Positions 17,765 through 26,317 of a stretch of DNA of 64,000 nucleotides are shown in pieces. Below the pieces are notes generated by a model. The model saw only the letters and a program-made list of their open reading frames with translations, did not search any database and was not told the DNA's origin. The translations under genes were made by a program, and so were the position numbers. Positions within the stretch are counted from its first letter, which is position 1. Each line of letters begins with the position of its first letter. Origin of the DNA: Acetobacter lambici (GTDB lineage Bacteria > Pseudomonadota > Alphaproteobacteria > Acetobacterales > Acetobacteraceae). Location of the stretch: the NCBI RefSeq assembly GCF_011516885.1, contig NZ_WOTD01000001.1, positions 62,001-126,000 of the forward strand, given 5' to 3'.

Positions 17765-18565
17765 TTATTCCAGTGGAATGGAAACCGCTTTGGCCAAAAC
17801 GGGTCCAATGTGCGGGTTAGCGGCCAGAATGGTAGCGCCTCCGGTCAACCCGCCATTTTGCAGGAATGGAGAAACAACAGCCCCGGCTTCGGCCAGTAGC
17901 GGCAGGGCTGCGGCCACGTCCCACAGGTTGATAACAATTTCAATATAGCCATCAAGCCGACCACTGGCCACATCCGCCAGAGCCAGTGCTCCACACCCGC
18001 CCGAGCGGGGCATTGTGCCAAGCTCCATAATGGCGTCCATTTTATCCATAAAAACAGACTTGGGCACGCGCCCACTCCAGCCCATTTCAATCATGGATCG
18101 GGCCGGGTCCTTTATGGGGGATGCCTTGATAGGTTTTCCGTTCAAAAAAGCCCCATACCCACGTAGGGCCGTATAGACCTCGCCCAATGCCGGAGCATCA
18201 ATCACACCGGCTACGGGTTCATCCCCGTCCATCAGACCGAGCGATACACACCACCGGCACCGGCCACGGGCATAATTGGATGTGCCATCAATAGGATCCA
18301 CAACCCAGCGCAGGCTACCTGTGCGACTTACGCCACCTTCTTCCCCCTGAAAGCCATCTTCAGGAAAGAGAGCCTGCATCCGCTGTGCAATAAATGCTTC
18401 CACCGCGCCATCTGTTTCCGTCAGCCAATCCTGAGCAGACTTCAGTTCCCCCTGCGGTCCACCCGGCGGTGGCCGCATGGCCATGGCCATGCGGGCGGCG
18501 TCATGCACAACAGCCCGCGCGGCTTCCAGTCGGTAGGCAAGGGCAGGGCTGGGGAGGGCTGACAT
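17765..18565 (-). CDS. Inositol monophosphatase family protein
   Basis: A 266-aa Mg2+-dependent phosphatase with the IMPase metal sites: GEEGG, VVDPIDGTSNYARG and NLWDVAAALPLLAEAGAVV. It differs clearly from the 2718-3515 paralogue and looks closer to SuhB/inositol-1-phosphatase, although the ARGRCRWCVSLGL segment departs from the usual FVHGFPxxAVSI. Substrate unproven; it could also be a 3'(2'),5'-bisphosphate nucleotidase, which would fit the nearby sulfate assimilation genes. Located between the SYLF gene and the lipid A genes, with 172 bp of upstream gap. Confidence 0.82.
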   Translation of the reverse strand: MSALPSPALAYRLEAARAVVHDAARMAMAMRPPPGGPQGELKSAQDWLTETDGAVEAFIAQRMQALFPEDGFQGEEGGVSRTGSLRWVVDPIDGTSNYARGRCRWCVSLGLMDGDEPVAGVIDAPALGEVYTALRGYGAFLNGKPIKASPIKDPARSMIEMGWSGRVPKSVFMDKMDAIMELGTMPRSGGCGALALADVASGRLDGYIEIVINLWDVAAALPLLAEAGAVVSPFLQNGGLTGGATILAANPHIGPVLAKAVSIPLE

Positions 18566-18737
18566 GGAAATGGCTACTCCAACAAAAATGCAAACGCCGC
18601 CACCATACCGCCAAGCCCGTTACAGGGCGACCCGCTTTATGCGGCATCCTTCCGCATGCCAGATATTTCTGTAACCAGTAAAATTAGGACCAGACGTAAA
18701 GCCGCGTTGGTGCCGGATGTTACGCTGGCATACGCAC

Positions 18738-19649
18738 TTACCGGTACAGGTCTTTTGCCCAGCGCCGATGCAGCCACAGCCAGCTTGAGGGGTTTTTTCT
18801 GATCCAGACCTCCAGCCGGTCATTCACCATTTGCACCAACAAATGCATATCCTTGCGTTTATCTCCCGTATTGGGCAGGTCCAGTGGGGGTTCGACAACA
18901 ATACGCAGCCGTGCTGGCCCCAAACGCTCCACATAACCGGGAATAACCGGGCAACGATACCGCAGCGCCATGGCGGCTAGGGCTGGTGCCGTCATGCTCG
19001 GACGATTAAAAAACGTAGCCTCGATGCCATCATTCATTTTCTGGTCAACAAGCATGCCCAGACGCCCACCAGCAGCTATGTAGGCCAAGGATTCCCGCGC
19101 ACCTCTGGCCCCTTTGGCAAAAAGCGGAACAGACATCCCCCCCATAGCCCTGTTGCGCAGGGTGCGTAGCAGCGCATCCACCAGCGGATTACCGGCCGCA
19201 CGATAAAAGGACGCAAAGGCCGCACCATGCTTTGCTGCGGCTGGGGGCAGCATTTCCCAATTACCGATATGGCCCGAAACAAACAGGACAGGCCCATCAC
19301 ACAGTGCCTGTTGCTCCAGATACTTGGCTCCCTGCACCTCAAACCCCGGCCCTGTAAGGGTATTTTCCTCAAGAGAGGCAAGATGGGGTAATTCGCCCAA
19401 AGTCCGGCCCAGATTTTCCCAGACCCCCCGTACGATCCGTCTGCGTTCGGGGCGGTCCAGTTCCGGCATGGCCAGTTCCAGATTACGTTCTATAACCCGA
19501 GACGTCGGGAGAAGCGGCCCAACAGCACGGCAGAAAAGACCGAGCAGGCTGGAAGAGTGGTCTGGGCGCAAGCGCTCCAGAACGCGCACCAACCCAGTGG
19601 CCACCATAGCTTCCAACCTGTAGCGCAGGGTAACAATCCGGCGGCTCAT
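18738..19649 (-). CDS. LpxL/HtrB-family lipid A acyltransferase
   Basis: A 303-aa inner-membrane lysophospholipid acyltransferase-type protein. The catalytic H-x4-E is in VSGHIGNWEML, followed by FYRAAGNPLVDALL and a MLVDQKMNDGIEATFFNRP segment typical of secondary acyltransferases that add laurate or myristate to Kdo2-lipid IVA. Its ATG overlaps the lpxK stop (ATGA, 19646-19649), so it is translationally coupled to the lipid A kinase, which supports a lipid A role. The final C-terminal motif SWLWLHRRWAK is also conserved in the family. Confidence 0.88.
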   Translation of the reverse strand: MSRRIVTLRYRLEAMVATGLVRVLERLRPDHSSSLLGLFCRAVGPLLPTSRVIERNLELAMPELDRPERRRIVRGVWENLGRTLGELPHLASLEENTLTGPGFEVQGAKYLEQQALCDGPVLFVSGHIGNWEMLPPAAAKHGAAFASFYRAAGNPLVDALLRTLRNRAMGGMSVPLFAKGARGARESLAYIAAGGRLGMLVDQKMNDGIEATFFNRPSMTAPALAAMALRYRCPVIPGYVERLGPARLRIVVEPPLDLPNTGDKRKDMHLLVQMVNDRLEVWIRKNPSSWLWLHRRWAKDLYR

Positions 19650-20632
19650 ACCGACGTGGCCAAAAACATATCCAGCAGGCGTTCTCGCTCTTCCGGGTTC
19701 TGCCAGACAAGCCGCACACCCACCTCTACAACATTAAGACGAAAACCGCGGGGCAGGCGCATGGCATCCTTGGGGGTTGTAACAAGTTGTGCGCCCAGCC
19801 CATCGGCCAGTGCCTGAAGCCGTTTTATATCGCGCGGGTTATACGCATAATGGTCGGGGAAAGGAAGCGTTTGGGCCAGAACCAGCCCGGCGGCACGCAG
19901 CCCATCAAAAAATTTATCCGGCCGTCCTATTCCGGCAAAGGCCACACAGGGGCGTTCAGTAATCCGCTGGGGGAGCCCAACCTGTTCCAGATCAGCCCAT
20001 AATACGGGCAGGGAGACACTCCGCCTGATGACATCCGTCTGGTCCTCTCCGATCATCAGCACCGCATCCACCCGGGCCTGAGCATCTTCAACCCGCTCCC
20101 GCAATGGGCCTGCGGGCAGAACATGCCCATTGCCAAACCCCACCGCACCATCGACGACCAGAAGCGAAAACGTTTTCTGCAAGGATGAATTTTGCAACCC
20201 GTCATCCATGATCAGACAGTCCGCCCCAGCTTGCACGGCCTGCCGCGCAGTTGCGGCGCGATCCCCCCCAACCCATACCGGGCAGTAACCCGCCAGCAGC
20301 AAGGGTTCGTCTCCCACTTGCCGCGCTGTATGAATGGCAGGATCAACCCGGATACCACCTGCCTCCCGCCCACCGTAACCACGCGTCAGAACATGAGGGC
20401 AGCACCCGCGTGCAATCAGGCGTTGCACCAGATCAATCACCACAGTGGTTTTGCCTGTTCCCCCCACCGTTACATTGCCGCAGCACAGCACTGGCACGGG
20501 AGCCCGCCACCCGGACCTACGCATTCTGCGCCGCGCGACAACACCAACGCCCCACGCAATGGGAGCGAGAAGAGTTGGCCATAATCTGGCCTGTGGGTTA
20601 GCCCAGAACGCCGGTGGAGACAGCCTTACCAT
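19646..20632 (-). CDS. lpxK: Tetraacyldisaccharide 4'-kinase
   Basis: Phosphorylates the 4' position of the lipid A precursor to form lipid IVA. The 328-aa protein has an N-terminal membrane-associating part (FWANPQARLWPTLLAPIAWGVGV), the P-loop VGGTGKTTVV, LTRGYGGR, DDGLQN and GPLREP-like AGPLRERVEDA, and the FAGIGRPDKFFDGL block. ATG 20632 overlaps the end of the waaA fusion gene by 7 nt. It lies between the Kdo transferase and the LpxL-like gene, a logical lipid A/inner core unit. Confidence 0.95.
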   Translation of the reverse strand: MVRLSPPAFWANPQARLWPTLLAPIAWGVGVVARRRMRRSGWRAPVPVLCCGNVTVGGTGKTTVVIDLVQRLIARGCCPHVLTRGYGGREAGGIRVDPAIHTARQVGDEPLLLAGYCPVWVGGDRAATARQAVQAGADCLIMDDGLQNSSLQKTFSLLVVDGAVGFGNGHVLPAGPLRERVEDAQARVDAVLMIGEDQTDVIRRSVSLPVLWADLEQVGLPQRITERPCVAFAGIGRPDKFFDGLRAAGLVLAQTLPFPDHYAYNPRDIKRLQALADGLGAQLVTTPKDAMRLPRGFRLNVVEVGVRLVWQNPEERERLLDMFLATSV

Positions 20633-22623
20633 ACGAGTGCGAGAACCTGCTTTGCCAGATCATCGGGCAAAGTCTCATTCACCGTTGCGACTTTTTGTGC
20701 CTGCTGGCCCATGCGTATCCGCTCCTCGGGGCTGGCAAGCATCTGCCCGACCCATGCCGCCATGGCACGGTCATCATGCACAACCTGAACGCTACCGCGC
20801 AGGGCCTGAAAAGCTTCCTCAAAATTATGAATGAGCGGGCCGGTCGCCATGGCACAGTCCATCCGCGCGGGTTCAAACGGATTATGCCCCCCACCATGGC
20901 AACCGGGCAGGCTGTTGCCAATAAAAACACAACTCGCTAACCTGAAAAAAAGCCCAAGCTCGCCCAGAGTATCGCATACCCAAAAGGCATCATCAGGGGT
21001 TGGCACCGCATTTTGGGCACGCCTTGGTGCGGCATTTAACCCGTTCGCAATATCTGCCCCCCGCTCTGGGTGACGTGGCACGATAATGGTCAGCAGATCC
21101 GGGTGTATCTGGCGCACAATATCCGCAGCACGCGCAACCTGCTCTTCCTCCCCCGCGTGCGTGGATGCGGCCACAAAAACGGGACGTGCACCTATCATGG
21201 CCCGCAGTCGCGCCAGTTCGGGTTCGTCCACAGGCAGGGCGGGGGCCGCGGTTTTCAGATCACCGGGCATGAACTGGGTAACCGCGCCCAGGGAGCGCAG
21301 GCGCAGAGCATCTTCTTCCGTCCGGGCGGAAACCCACGCAAAAGGTTCCAGCATCCGCCGCGCAACACCGGGTAAATGGCACCATAGCCGGAAGGAAGAT
21401 GCCGACATACGGCCATTAACCAGCACAACTGGCAGATTGCGCGCGTGACAAGCCCCGAGCACCGTGGGCCATAATTCACTCTCTGTAAAAATTGCGACCT
21501 GCGGTGCCCAATGGTCCAAAAAGCGCTGGCTCCACCTTGGCACATCGAGCGGCATAAACTGGTGCACCACCCGGTCGTGGACAAAGCGTTGCGCCACAAT
21601 CTGGCTGGCCGTAACCGTGCCAGTTGTAACCAGCACATTTATATCTGCTTTTTGCCGTAAACAGGCCTGCACCAGCGGCAGGATGGACAAAGCCTCCCCC
21701 ACACTGGCCGCGTGGAACCACAACAGTTTTCCACGCGGACGAGGACAAGAGGGGAAACCCATTTTTTCACGTACATGCCCGGCAACCTCTTTTCCCTTGA
21801 CCTGCCGCCAACGCAGATAGAGAGGCAGAACAGGAGCCAATAGCACTCCCAGCCCTTTCCACACGCGGGAAGGACATGTTGCACGCGGCCTGAGAACAAC
21901 AGAGTGCTCGCCTGTACGGGGTTGTTCCTCCCGGGCCGCCTGATCCATCAGTGTGTTCAGGTGTGTTTGCAGGCTTACGGCTGTTTCCTGCTCAGGATCT
22001 GTAACAGCCGCAGGCCATACTGGCGCGCCACTTACAAACACTCCACGGCCAAAGGGGAGTGGGAGCACCATCTTATCCCATGATTTCAGGCGTATGCCAC
22101 TACAGGATGCTCCCATGGGAATAACCGGCCTGCCAGCAAAACGCGCCAGAGCCTCGGCCCCCCGTCGGGTCTGGCGGCGTGGCCCACAAGGGCCATCGGG
22201 CGTAATGGCAACCAGACAACCATGCAGCAGGCTGGCGCGCATGCGCCGCATGGCAGCAGCCCCGCCTTTGCTTTTTCCTCGTGTGTCCGAAGAACCGGCT
22301 ATGGACCATATCCGCCATGGTGCCACCACATCGGCAATGACCCGGCCATCGCTATTACGGCTCACCAGCACGCGCAGGCTTACGGCGGGGTTCTGGCGCT
22401 CTGCCCACCACCACAATGCCGGAGTAAGGGGCAGCACCTCATGCCAGAAAGCCACAACAGCGGTGCGCCCCTCCTGACTGGTCAGGTAGAGGTAGGATTG
22501 CGGGTCAATTCTGAATGTCCAGCGTGTAGTCCGCAATGCGAACCCAAGATAAGTCCGTATGGAACACACGGCGACTGAACGAATAAGCCCGTTTACGCTC
22601 TTCCAGACTCTGGGCACCACCAT
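20626..22623 (-). CDS. waaA: Fusion of DUF374 acyltransferase-like domain with Kdo transferase (WaaA/KdtA)
   Basis: A 665-aa protein from ATG 22623 (a TTG at 22656 would overlap the preceding gene). Residues about 1-215 are a DUF374 lysophospholipid-acyltransferase-like domain: VVAFWHEVLPLTP, LVSRNSDGRVIADV, GSSDTRGKSKGGAAAMRRM and ITPDGPCGPRR. From about residue 250 to the end is a complete WaaA: LYLRWRQVKGKEVAGHVREK, the catalytic Glu in WFHAASVGEALS, FTESELWPTVL, NGRMSASSF, STHAGEEE, and NSLPGCHGGGHNPFEPA. WaaA transfers Kdo from CMP-Kdo to lipid IVA at the inner membrane. The two domains are usually separate adjacent genes. It starts 4 bp after the DUF934 gene. Confidence 0.9.
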   Translation of the reverse strand: MVVPRVWKSVNGLIRSVAVCSIRTYLGFALRTTRWTFRIDPQSYLYLTSQEGRTAVVAFWHEVLPLTPALWWWAERQNPAVSLRVLVSRNSDGRVIADVVAPWRIWSIAGSSDTRGKSKGGAAAMRRMRASLLHGCLVAITPDGPCGPRRQTRRGAEALARFAGRPVIPMGASCSGIRLKSWDKMVLPLPFGRGVFVSGAPVWPAAVTDPEQETAVSLQTHLNTLMDQAAREEQPRTGEHSVVLRPRATCPSRVWKGLGVLLAPVLPLYLRWRQVKGKEVAGHVREKMGFPSCPRPRGKLLWFHAASVGEALSILPLVQACLRQKADINVLVTTGTVTASQIVAQRFVHDRVVHQFMPLDVPRWSQRFLDHWAPQVAIFTESELWPTVLGACHARNLPVVLVNGRMSASSFRLWCHLPGVARRMLEPFAWVSARTEEDALRLRSLGAVTQFMPGDLKTAAPALPVDEPELARLRAMIGARPVFVAASTHAGEEEQVARAADIVRQIHPDLLTIIVPRHPERGADIANGLNAAPRRAQNAVPTPDDAFWVCDTLGELGLFFRLASCVFIGNSLPGCHGGGHNPFEPARMDCAMATGPLIHNFEEAFQALRGSVQVVHDDRAMAAWVGQMLASPEERIRMGQQAQKVATVNETLPDDLAKQVLALVW

Positions 22624-22627
22624 GCAC

Positions 22628-23119
22628 TCAGGGAGACAGGAACCGCCTGAATGCAAATCCTTCCGCCCGCTCGGTCAGAACAGAGGGCTGATAGGCTATG
22701 GTAATCCGCTCATGCGCCTTGTGCCATACCGCCAGATCGCTCTGATCGGGAAGAACAAGCTGGCTAACACCACATCGGAGCAGGAACTCATACTGGTCAG
22801 GCAAAAAATGCCCGGTTACGCGCACATCGCCAGTGAAGTGCAGGTGCTCACGCAGTGAGCGGGCCTGCGTAAACGCCCGGCCATCCCGAAAAATAGGGAA
22901 ATGCAGACTGACCAGAGCAAGACGGGGCAGGGCTTCCTTAAGCGCATCCACCTGCTCATCCGGCTTAAGAACAACGCCTAAACGCCCGTTGCCATTGCAC
23001 CCCAGCCCTTCGGACAACCGGGAAAGAGGGAGCAGAATGTCACCATCTGGCAATGGCTGATCGTCCTGAACCAGCGTCCATCCGTCCTGTACAATCTGAC
23101 CGTTCTCAAGCAGTGGCAT
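22628..23119 (-). CDS. DUF934 protein of the sulfite reduction cluster
   Basis: A 163-aa protein with the DUF934 pattern: PLPDGDILLPLSRL, GVVLKPDEQVDAL, LVSLHFPIFRDGRAFTQARSLREHLHFTGDVRVTGHFLPDQYEFLLRCG. The DGRAFTQARSLRE core is the strongest match. Members are found almost always beside cysI/cysH-type genes and are proposed to assist sulfite or APS reduction; biochemical function is unknown. The start overlaps the cysI end by 14 nt, so coupling is likely, and the waaA fusion begins 4 bp beyond its stop. Confidence 0.88.
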   Translation of the reverse strand: MPLLENGQIVQDGWTLVQDDQPLPDGDILLPLSRLSEGLGCNGNGRLGVVLKPDEQVDALKEALPRLALVSLHFPIFRDGRAFTQARSLREHLHFTGDVRVTGHFLPDQYEFLLRCGVSQLVLPDQSDLAVWHKAHERITIAYQPSVLTERAEGFAFRRFLSP

Positions 23120-24800
23120 AAGCTGCGTCCTTGAATGGCGCGGCGCCTAGGCGGCGGCAGGTTTCTATAAAACGTTCGCCCGGCTTGCGCTGGACCAGAT
23201 AGGTATCAACAATTCTGGCGATTGCATCAACCGTTTCATCTTCCGACATGGCCGAACCAATAATCTGGCCAATGGAGGCATCTTCCCCACTATTCCCCCC
23301 CAGAGTGATCTGGAAGGCTTCCTCCCCACGTTTATCAACGCCGAGAATACCAATATGTCCGGCATGATGATGACCGCAGGCATTGATGCAGCCCGAAATA
23401 TTCAGGCGCAGCGCCCCTATTTCGTGCTGCAAGGCCGCGTTGGAAAAACGCTGGCTCAGCTTTTGGGCGATGGGAATGGACCGTGCATTGGCCAGTGCGC
23501 AGTAATCCAGACCAGGGCAGGCAATAATATCGGTAATCATGCCGACGTTGGCTGTCCCCAGACCATGAGCGGTCAATACCTGCCACAGTGCGAACAACTG
23601 GTCCTTGCGCACATGCCCGAACACAACATTCTGCAAATGGGTTATGCGCAGTTCACCAAAGCTGTACTGTTCCGCCAGATCGGCCAGCAGGTCCATCTGG
23701 GCGGATGTGACATCCCCCGGAATACCACCTGATGGTTTGCAGGAGATCGTAACACTGCAATACCCATCCTGCTGATGCGGGTGTGTGTTGGTGCCAACCC
23801 ACGCGGCAAAAGCCGGATCAGCTTTTGTCTGTGTTGCCAGTTGGGCAGAGGACGCGGCCGCATCCGCCGCGAACACGGGAGTTGCAAAACGTGCACGAAT
23901 GGCAGCCACCACCTGAGGTTGCAGGCGATAACGGCTGCGGTCCATGGCCATGAACTCGGCATTGACCTGATCCCGGAAAGCCCCAAGCCCCAGAGCCTGC
24001 ACAAGGATTTTAATGCGGGCCTTGTAAATATTATCCCTGCGTCCATACGCGTTATACACACGCAGAACGGCTTCCAGATATGCAATCAGGTCTTCTTCGG
24101 GCAGGTCATCGCGCAGTTTTACGCCAATAATCGGGGTACGCCCCAGACCGCCGCCAACATACACCTCAAACACCGCACGCCCGTTGTCACCCTTGCGCGC
24201 AAGCAGCCCGATATCATGAAAACGGGCAGCAACCCGGTCCTGCGCACTGCCAGAGATGGCAATTTTGAACTTACGCGGCAAAAACGTAAATTCCGGGTGC
24301 AAGGTGGACCACTGACGCAGGATTTCAGCATGCACGCGTGGGTCCAGCACCTCGTCCCGCGCGGCACCGGCAAACTGGTCGGATGTCACGTTGCGAATGC
24401 AGTTCCCGCTGGTCTGGATAGCGTGCATTTCCGCATCAGCCAGAATATTCAGGATATCGGGAGTATCTTCCAGCCTGATCCAGTTGAACTGGATGTTCTG
24501 CCGCGTGGTAAAATGCCCATAATCACGGTCATACCGACGAGCAATAAGGGCCAACGTCCGCATCTGGGCAGCGCTGACAATACCGTAGGGAATAGCCACC
24601 CGCAGCATGTAGGCATGCAGTTGCAGGTAAAGGCCGTTCATCAGCCGCAGGGGTTTAAACTCATCCTCGCTCAGAGCACCGGAAATCCGACGTTGCACTT
24701 GATCACGGAACTGTTCGACCCGCTGTTTGAGGAAAGTACGGTCAACCGTGTCATATGCATACCGGCCGACGTCTGCTGGGGGCTGGGAAGAGTGGGGCAT
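23106..24800 (-). CDS. cysI: Sulfite reductase haemoprotein subunit
   Basis: Reduces sulfite to sulfide with six electrons at a coupled sirohaem/[4Fe-4S] centre. The 564-aa protein (from ATG 24800) has the two ferredoxin-like half domains, HFTTRQNIQFNWI and SGNCIRNVTSDQ in the first repeat, and the cluster ligands in CPGLDYC and NISGCINACG (C-x5-C, then C-x3-C). An extended frame reaches 24860 but would overlap the DUF2849 gene. No flavoprotein CysJ is encoded here, so electrons probably come from ferredoxin or another donor. The order DUF2849-cysI-DUF934 is a known alphaproteobacterial arrangement. Confidence 0.94.
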   Translation of the reverse strand: MPHSSQPPADVGRYAYDTVDRTFLKQRVEQFRDQVQRRISGALSEDEFKPLRLMNGLYLQLHAYMLRVAIPYGIVSAAQMRTLALIARRYDRDYGHFTTRQNIQFNWIRLEDTPDILNILADAEMHAIQTSGNCIRNVTSDQFAGAARDEVLDPRVHAEILRQWSTLHPEFTFLPRKFKIAISGSAQDRVAARFHDIGLLARKGDNGRAVFEVYVGGGLGRTPIIGVKLRDDLPEEDLIAYLEAVLRVYNAYGRRDNIYKARIKILVQALGLGAFRDQVNAEFMAMDRSRYRLQPQVVAAIRARFATPVFAADAAASSAQLATQTKADPAFAAWVGTNTHPHQQDGYCSVTISCKPSGGIPGDVTSAQMDLLADLAEQYSFGELRITHLQNVVFGHVRKDQLFALWQVLTAHGLGTANVGMITDIIACPGLDYCALANARSIPIAQKLSQRFSNAALQHEIGALRLNISGCINACGHHHAGHIGILGVDKRGEEAFQITLGGNSGEDASIGQIIGSAMSEDETVDAIARIVDTYLVQRKPGERFIETCRRLGAAPFKDAAYATA

Positions 24801-24823
24801 GGTCTGGGGTCCGTCGGTTTTAT

Positions 24824-25177
24824 TCAAGAACCACTTACAGCAGCGGGGGCGGGCTGCCATAGGGGCGTAAATTCAGCATGAACACTGGGTCCATCGGCAC
24901 GAATACGTTCGCGCGTGGTGCGGGGGCATGGCCCGTGCCGGGTCTGTTCTACCTGAACGCCATAAACACCCACAACGTTATCCGCGCCTGCGCGGGCATT
25001 CTGGGAGCGTAGAACGGCTTCCATTCCATCATTAGGGAACAGGCAGGCCTGAGCAATGGTCAATTGCCACTTGCCCTGCGCGTCCAGCCAGACAATCCGG
25101 CCATCAAGCAGACGGTTAGCCGTAACAACGCTACAGCCCTCAGTATCACGACGATTATTCCTGCGATCCACGCTCAT
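24824..25177 (-). CDS. DUF2849 protein of the sulfite reduction cluster
   Basis: A 117-aa protein starting MSVDRRNNRRDTEGC at an ATG with GGAAAGG before it. The DUF2849 core is VTANRLLDGRIVWLDAQGKW ... and VVGVYGVQVEQT. The family is restricted mainly to alphaproteobacteria and travels with cysG, cysI and cysH; no activity has been shown. It precedes cysI with 23 bp between. A candidate promoter with an inverted repeat lies just upstream (25201-25230). Confidence 0.86.
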   Translation of the reverse strand: MSVDRRNNRRDTEGCSVVTANRLLDGRIVWLDAQGKWQLTIAQACLFPNDGMEAVLRSQNARAGADNVVGVYGVQVEQTRHGPCPRTTRERIRADGPSVHAEFTPLWQPAPAAVSGS

Positions 25178-25200
25178 ACCTTTCCGCGTATTCCACGACA

Positions 25201-25230
25201 GAAAATTACATAAATTTTCGTCTTTATCAA
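25201..25230 (-). promoter_or_regulatory. Candidate promoter and inverted repeat upstream of DUF2849-cysI
   Basis: On the minus strand TTGATA (25225-25230) and TAATTT (25203-25208) are spaced by 16 nt. The -10 lies within an interrupted palindrome GAAAATT-N5-AATTTTC (25201-25219), which could be a regulator site. Evidence is pattern only. Confidence 0.4.
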
Positions 25231-25252
25231 CATATCACGCATCAGAGGCGTA

Positions 25253-26317
25253 TCATGCACACAAGAGCCCCTGCCGGAACAGGCGGGAGCGACTGATATC
25301 AAGCGCAACCCCCTGTACCTGCACATCGGCCTCATCAACCGGTCGATAGAACGGAATAATCCGTTCTCCAAGCTGGAGCGTATAATGCCTGTAGCCGTTG
25401 CGCGTACCTCGTGGGGCGGCATAAATGCTCAGCACATCCTGCTCGGAACTGGGTTTTTGTATGGCCATTTCGTAGGGGCGGATCATGGCCACAACCGGCC
25501 CGTCCGTCACACCTTCGGGCACTACAAATGGGATCACCAGTGCATCATCGGGGATCATGCGGCCGTGCCGGACCTCTCCGGCAAAGGATACCGCCTCACC
25601 CAGAAATTCCATAACAAATTCAGTCGCGGGCTGCTCATCCAGATCCATGGGGGAGGCATCTTGCACAATTCTGCCCGACTGCATGACCACAATACGGTCC
25701 GCCACCTCCAGCGCCTCTTCCTGATCATGGGTAACCAAAATGGTAGTCAGGCCCAGCGTATCATGCAGCTCTCGCAGCCACGAACGAATGGAGCGACGAA
25801 CAATAGGGTCCAGAGCACCAAAGGGTTCGTCGAGCAGCAGAACACGCGGCCCGGTAGCCAGTGCGCGGGCCAGTGCTACACGCTGCCGCTGACCGCCAGA
25901 CAGCTTTGCAGGGTGTTTGCCGCCCATGCCCTGCAACTGCATAAGCTCCAGCAACTCTTCCACCCGTTTGGCAATCTGGGCGCGGGCAGGGCGCTCTGCA
26001 CGAGGTTGCACGTCCAGCCCAAAGGCAATATTGCGCGCAACCGTCATATGCGGGAACAGGGCGTAATTCTGGAATACAAACCCCATCCGGCCGGCACGGT
26101 CTTTTACACTGGTCATGGGTCTGTCATCGAGCAGCACGGAACCGCTGTTGCAGTTATCCAGCCCGGCTATGGCGCGCAGCAGGGTGGTTTTACCAGCCCC
26201 CGAAGGCCCGACCAGTGCAACAAAGGCGCCATCGGGCACCTTGAGCGACACGTCATCCAGCAGTCGCTGCTGGGCGCCCGGTGCCAGACGGACCAGATTG
26301 CAGACCTCAATACTCAC
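25253..26317 (-). CDS. cysA: Sulfate/thiosulfate ABC transporter ATPase
   Basis: Powers the CysTWA importer. The 354-aa protein has Walker A GPSGAGKTT, the Q-loop FVFQNYALFPHMTV, signature LSGGQRQRVALARAL, Walker B VLLLDEPFGALD and the H-loop VTHDQEEALEVADRI, then a C-terminal TOBE-like regulatory domain. The GTG at 26317 overlaps the cysW stop (GTGA) and has AGGAGA upstream; a TTG at 26347 is less likely. It ends 75 bp before the DUF2849 gene. Sulfate specificity is inferred from the partner permeases and the cysHDNC neighbours. Confidence 0.92.
   Translation of the reverse strand: MSIEVCNLVRLAPGAQQRLLDDVSLKVPDGAFVALVGPSGAGKTTLLRAIAGLDNCNSGSVLLDDRPMTSVKDRAGRMGFVFQNYALFPHMTVARNIAFGLDVQPRAERPARAQIAKRVEELLELMQLQGMGGKHPAKLSGGQRQRVALARALATGPRVLLLDEPFGALDPIVRRSIRSWLRELHDTLGLTTILVTHDQEEALEVADRIVVMQSGRIVQDASPMDLDEQPATEFVMEFLGEAVSFAGEVRHGRMIPDDALVIPFVVPEGVTDGPVVAMIRPYEMAIQKPSSEQDVLSIYAAPRGTRNGYRHYTLQLGERIIPFYRPVDEADVQVQGVALDISRSRLFRQGLLCA

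Noticed and set aside
23775-24881. Long open frame antisense to cysI (368 codons)
   Set aside because: Shadow of the conserved sulfite reductase; no motifs of its own.
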